NCBI GenBank assembly: GCA_937925565.1
Contig: CALALM010000509.1
Coordinates: forward strand, 1 to 11,017
Reading direction: 5' to 3'
Source of the DNA: an uncultured Centipeda sp.
Lineage (GTDB): Bacteria; Bacillota; Negativicutes; Selenomonadales; Selenomonadaceae
Length of the DNA stretch: 11,017 bases
Below, piece after piece: positions 8,538 to 11,017 of the stretch. The notes under the pieces are model-generated. The model was not told the origin of the DNA and ran no database searches. It saw only the letters and a program-made list of their open reading frames with translations. The translations under genes and the position numbers were made by a program. Position 1 is the stretch's first letter, and each line of letters opens with the position of its first letter.

Positions 8538-9869
8538 TTACTTGAGGAGCGAGAGGACAGCCGAGCTGTTCTGGTTCGCCTGCGCAAGCATGGCCTGTGC
8601 AGCCTGGAGCAGCACGTTGTTCTTCGTGTACTCCGTCATCTCCTTTGCCATATCCGCATCGCGAATCGTGGACTCGGAGTTCTGAACGTTCTCGGCCGCC
8701 GTCGTGAGGTTCGAGCTCGTGTAGGAGAGACGCGTCTGGACTGCACCGAGGTTCGCCTGCTCGTCAAGAGCCTTCTGGAGCGCGGTCTCAATCGCGTTGA
8801 TCGCTGCGTTTGCCTTCTCCTGCGTCTGGACGCTCAGGACGGAGCCGTCGCGCCCCTTCACGCCGAGTGCGAGCGAACGCATATCGCTCATGTTGACCTT
8901 GATCGCCTGGTTTGCACGCGTACCCGTCTGCAGAACAAGCGCGTTGTCCTCAGACGCAAACTCTGCGCGGATCGTCTCCTTGAACGCATCGAGCGCCGTG
9001 TTCGCCGTCTTGCGGAGGTTGCCGTTGCTGTCCGAGATCGCAATCGTGAACGCGGCGATCTGATAGGTCGTGCCGCCGCCCACAGCACGGAGCGAGAGCG
9101 CTGTCTTGTTGTCTGCCGTGTAGACGCTGTTGCCGCCCTTGTCGAGACCGACCATCGAGCCTTGAGCAAACGAATTAATCGAAACAAGATCAGTACCTGC
9201 CACAGACTGCGTGCCGTTGTACGCAGTCGCCGTGATGATCTGGGAGAGCGTCTGGCTGCCGATCGAGAAGGTCGTCGTGAAGGTGCGGCCCTCGCGGACG
9301 TAGGAAAGCGTAACCTTATCCGTCGACTGGATGTTGAGGTTCTCGTTCGTACGCGTCTGGAGCGAGGTCAGTGCCGAGCCCCAAGCCGAGGTCGTGCTCA
9401 GTGCGCTGTTTGTAAGGGTCGTGCAGGTCGAATCGCCCTTTGCGTTGTGCGTACCGTCGACGAGGTACTTGCCGTTGTACGTTGCAAGTGCGTTGTCGTC
9501 GATCTGGTCGACCATCTGGTTGATCTCGCGCTGGATGATGCGACGATCGTCATCGGTGTTCGTGTCGTTCGCTGCGCTGATCGCCTTCTCCTTCAGGGTC
9601 TTGAGAATCTCAACCGTGCTGGAGACTGCACCCTCAGCGGTGCGCATCATGCTGTTGCCGTTCTGCGTGTTCTGGTTGTCCTGATTGAGCGAACGAATCT
9701 GGACGCGCATACGCTCGGAGATCGCATATGCAGATGCATCGTCACCGGCGTTGTTGATCTTCATGCCCGAGGAGACCTTCTGCAGGCTCTTCGCAAGTGC
9801 CGACTGGTTCCTGTTCAGGTTGTTGAGCGTGTTGACCGCCGACATGTTGTTCTTGACTACCATTGCCAT
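8538..9869 (-). CDS. fliC: Flagellin (flagellar filament subunit)
   Basis: A 443-aa flagellin, the subunit that is exported through the flagellar channel and polymerises into the filament. The N-terminal D0/D1 region (about 1-140) has the standard pattern, including NNMSAVNTLNNLNRNQ, SSGMKIN and AGDDASAYAISERM. The C-terminal D1/D0 region (about 345-443) has TIRDADMAKEM and ends in SAVLSLLK. The central part (about 141-345) is the variable, surface-exposed D2/D3-type region and is Ser/Thr rich: residues 147-183 contain 17 Ser or Thr in 37, which offers many O-glycosylation sites. Cys149 lies in this region, which is uncommon for flagellins. The ATG at 9869 has GGGAGG 9 nt upstream. A tandem SigA and SigD promoter precedes it and a strong terminator follows it, so it is probably a single-gene, highly expressed transcript. 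The symbol hag would be equally suitable. Confidence 0.97.
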   Translation of the reverse strand: MAMVVKNNMSAVNTLNNLNRNQSALAKSLQKVSSGMKINNAGDDASAYAISERMRVQIRSLNQDNQNTQNGNSMMRTAEGAVSSTVEILKTLKEKAISAANDTNTDDDRRIIQREINQMVDQIDDNALATYNGKYLVDGTHNAKGDSTCTTLTNSALSTTSAWGSALTSLQTRTNENLNIQSTDKVTLSYVREGRTFTTTFSIGSQTLSQIITATAYNGTQSVAGTDLVSINSFAQGSMVGLDKGGNSVYTADNKTALSLRAVGGGTTYQIAAFTIAISDSNGNLRKTANTALDAFKETIRAEFASEDNALVLQTGTRANQAIKVNMSDMRSLALGVKGRDGSVLSVQTQEKANAAINAIETALQKALDEQANLGAVQTRLSYTSSNLTTAAENVQNSESTIRDADMAKEMTEYTKNNVLLQAAQAMLAQANQNSSAVLSLLK

Positions 9870-9876
9870 GTGTAAA

Positions 9877-9909
9877 TTCCTCCCTGGTGTCTTTCCGGAT
9901 CCTCCGGAA
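9877..9909 (-). promoter_or_regulatory. Candidate CsrA-type translational control site in the flagellin leader
   Basis: On the transcript, a perfect 6-bp stem UUCCGG / CCGGAA closes the loop AGGAU (9893-9909). About 20 nt downstream, more GGA motifs lie inside the ribosome binding site AGGGAGGA (9878-9885). CsrA binds GGA in hairpin loops, preferably with RGGAU context, and represses Bacillus flagellin from one hairpin site plus one site over the ribosome binding site. The layout here is the same. No csrA or fliW is in the window, so this is a structural match only. Confidence 0.6.
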
Positions 9910-9978
9910 CCTTATTGAATGTATGTGCGGACTTCCGTGCCCGCTGTATAATAGGCAAGTGACGCGTCTATCCTGTAT

Positions 9979-10006
9979 GGCTGCTAGCCGGCCTTCCATG
10001 GCAGCC
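9979..10006 (-). other. Stem-loop in the flagellin 5' leader
   Basis: GGCTGC and GCAGCC arms (9979-9984 and 10001-10006) can pair around a 16-nt loop that itself contains the palindrome GCCGGC. There is no T-tract, so it is not an intrinsic terminator. It may stabilise the leader or may be chance in GC-rich DNA. Confidence 0.4.
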
Positions 10007-10039
10007 GCACCCCTTGCTTATTATTGCCTTACATAAAGT

Positions 10040-10065
10040 ATATCGTCGTGTTGAGGACATACTTA
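10040..10065 (-). promoter_or_regulatory. SigD (sigma-28) promoter for flagellin
   Basis: TAAG (10062-10065), a 15-nt spacer and ACGATAT (10040-10046) fit the flagellar sigma-28 pattern TAAA-N15-CCGATAT with one mismatch in each box. Transcription would start near 10033 and give a leader of about 164 nt. This is the expected control for a late flagellar gene, switched on after hook completion. Confidence 0.8.
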
Positions 10066-10082
10066 AGTAATTGACTGCGGTT

Positions 10083-10111
10083 ATTTTACTTTCTTCTCAT
10101 CCATTTGTCAA
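10083..10111 (-). promoter_or_regulatory. SigA-type promoter upstream of flagellin
   Basis: A perfect TTGACA (10106-10111), 17 nt, then TAAAAT (10083-10088), pointing at flagellin. It lies just upstream of the SigD promoter; its transcript would begin near 10076 and read through the SigD boxes. This would allow flagellin transcription independent of SigD. Confidence 0.65.
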
Positions 10112-10139
10112 GTACGACTGTCTAAATTTTAGAAGGAAG

Positions 10140-10484
10140 TCAGTATCGCCGATTGAGATTCCCGCCGAGCGGATTCGCCCCCGTGAGGTCGTAGCTGTGG
10201 ACGGCGGCGTTCTGACGGCGTGAGCGGTTGAGCCACGCACGTGCCTTGTATCGGATCTGCATCTCGAGCGGGCGGATCTCGGCATCGTATGCCGTCCACT
10301 CAGGACTCATCCGATAGGGGTCCGTAGGCAGTGCCTTCAGGAGATTGACGATGTGCTCTCGCTGATCGACGAGTTCGAGAAAGGTGTCGATCTCTTCCTC
10401 GTTCACAAATTTGAGAAGCTCATACGTGAGCACGCGGTACTTCTCCCAGAGTGTGCGTGCCTCTGCGCAGACATCATCCGGCAT
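10140..10484 (-). CDS. fliT: FliT-like flagellar chaperone (candidate)
   Basis: A 114-aa, mostly helical, charged protein directly after fliS. The segment around residues 10-50 (LTYELLKFVNEEEIDTFLEL, then VDQREHIVNLLKAL) has the spacing seen in FliT-family proteins, which are small helical chaperones of about 110-120 aa that bind FliD (in enterobacteria also FlhDC) before export. Sequence conservation in this family is weak, so the call rests on size, helix pattern and position after fliD and fliS. I use the ATG at 10484, not the GTG at 10490, because GGGGAG (10493-10498) is 8 nt before the ATG and only 2 nt before the GTG. The gene overlaps the end of fliS by 11 nt, implying coupled translation. 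It ends just before the flagellin promoters, with no convincing terminator between. Confidence 0.7.
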   Translation of the reverse strand: MPDDVCAEARTLWEKYRVLTYELLKFVNEEEIDTFLELVDQREHIVNLLKALPTDPYRMSPEWTAYDAEIRPLEMQIRYKARAWLNRSRRQNAAVHSYDLTGANPLGGNLNRRY

Positions 10485-10890
10485 AGACACCGCTCCCCTC
10501 CACGCCCTGCGCGCCCTTTTCCTCGCGTGCCGTCTTCATCGCCTGTGCCCACGCATCGCGCAGCTCCGTTATGATGTCCGTCGCCTCCTGGATGATCGTG
10601 GGGTCGCTCTTCATATTACCCTCGACCAGGCGGTCATAGGCATAGTTGTAGAGCGACATCAGCTGATGGGAGATCTCATACTCCATATTGAGCGTGACGC
10701 GGAACTCGGAGATGATGTTCTGCGCCTTCTGAAGGGAGATGTTCGACGCCTCATAGTTCTTCTCCTCCAGTGCCTCGACGCCCTCCTTGATGAACTTGAG
10801 GCAGCCGTTGTAGAGCATGAGCGTCAGCGCCTCCGGAGTTGCCGTCATCACCTGCTGCTTCTTGTATGCCTCCGCAGCACTGTTTGCCAT
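10474..10890 (-). CDS. fliS: Flagellar export chaperone FliS
   Basis: A 138-aa protein with clear FliS features: YKKQQVMTATPEALTLMLYN near the N-terminus, then GCLKFIKEGVEALEEKNYE, a central NIISEFRVTLNMEYEISHQL, and LYNYAYDRLVEGN. FliS binds the C-terminal part of flagellin in the cytoplasm, prevents early polymerisation and delivers it to the flagellar export gate. Length matches the family. The ATG at 10890 has AGGGGGGA 7 nt upstream. It follows fliD after 18 bp and overlaps the fliT-like gene at its 3' end, so the three form one transcription unit whose promoter is outside the window. Confidence 0.97.
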   Translation of the reverse strand: MANSAAEAYKKQQVMTATPEALTLMLYNGCLKFIKEGVEALEEKNYEASNISLQKAQNIISEFRVTLNMEYEISHQLMSLYNYAYDRLVEGNMKSDPTIIQEATDIITELRDAWAQAMKTAREEKGAQGVEGSGVYAG

Positions 10891-10908
10891 ATGGGAATCC
10901 CCCCTGCA

Positions 10909-11017
10909 TCATTGTGCATTAAAGAAGTTGAACTGCGTCGAGAGACGGGAGATCGCGACTTCCATCGCATTGTACTTCTGGTAGAGCTTGTTTTCAAAGG
11001 ACGACATGAGCTGCTTG
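10909..11017 (-). CDS. fliD: Flagellar hook-associated protein 2 / filament cap FliD, C-terminal fragment
   Basis: Only the last 35 codons plus a TGA are in the window; the gene continues beyond the right edge. The visible end (FENKLYQKYNAMEVAISRLS, then TQFNFFNAQ) matches the C-terminal D0 helix of FliD, where a KYxAMExAISRLxxQ-like pattern is typical. FliD forms the cap at the filament tip that guides flagellin polymerisation. Placement directly before fliS is the common bacterial order and supports the call. Confidence 0.85.
   Translation of the reverse strand, partial: KQLMSSFENKLYQKYNAMEVAISRLSTQFNFFNAQ

Noticed and set aside
9685..9918. Plus-strand open frames antisense to flagellin and its leader
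   Set aside because: They mirror the conserved flagellin coding frame and show no recognisable protein features or ribosome binding sites.
10115..10132. TCTAAA/TTTAGA palindrome after the fliT-like gene as a terminator
   Set aside because: The stem is short, A-T rich, has almost no loop and no T-tract, so it is unlikely to stop transcription.

Overview
The window is an 11 kb stretch of a GC-rich flagellar locus in which every gene I can support lies on the minus strand, so the gene order runs from right to left. Gene content (fliD, fliS, a fliT-like gene, flagellin, then large TPR-linked glycosyltransferases), SigA- and SigD-type promoters, strong GGAGG-type ribosome binding sites and high GC content suggest a motile Negativicute such as Selenomonas or Centipeda. 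That genus assignment is an inference from gene content and style, not from a marker gene.

Right-hand part (10140-11017): the last 35 codons of fliD (filament cap), then fliS (flagellin export chaperone), then a small helical protein that resembles FliT and overlaps fliS by 11 bases. A non-coding stretch follows (9870-10139). It holds two good promoters in tandem, one SigA type and one SigD/sigma-28 type. It also holds a leader with a GGA-loop hairpin just before the ribosome binding site, an architecture like the CsrA target in the Bacillus hag leader. Flagellin (443 aa) follows and ends at a strong intrinsic terminator.

Left-hand part (1-8411): behind that terminator is a separate SigA promoter and a three-gene glycosyltransferase operon joined by ATGA stop/start overlaps. 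Gene 1 encodes three family-2 glycosyltransferase (GT2) plus TPR cassettes in one 1310-aa chain. Gene 2 encodes a single GT2 plus TPR protein of 495 aa. Gene 3 encodes at least 999 aa with two O-GlcNAc-transferase-like (GT41) modules, each preceded by TPR-like helices, and it runs off the left edge. The two plus-strand-looking long open frames over these genes are compositional shadows.

Reading: the right side makes, chaperones and caps flagellin. The left side most likely glycosylates it, with up to six catalytic modules packed into three co-translated polypeptides. The multi-module architecture is the most unusual thing here. That flagellin is the acceptor is inferred from position and from known flagellin-modifying GT2-TPR enzymes such as Listeria GmaR. 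I see no tRNA, rRNA, CRISPR array, insertion sequence or phage gene.
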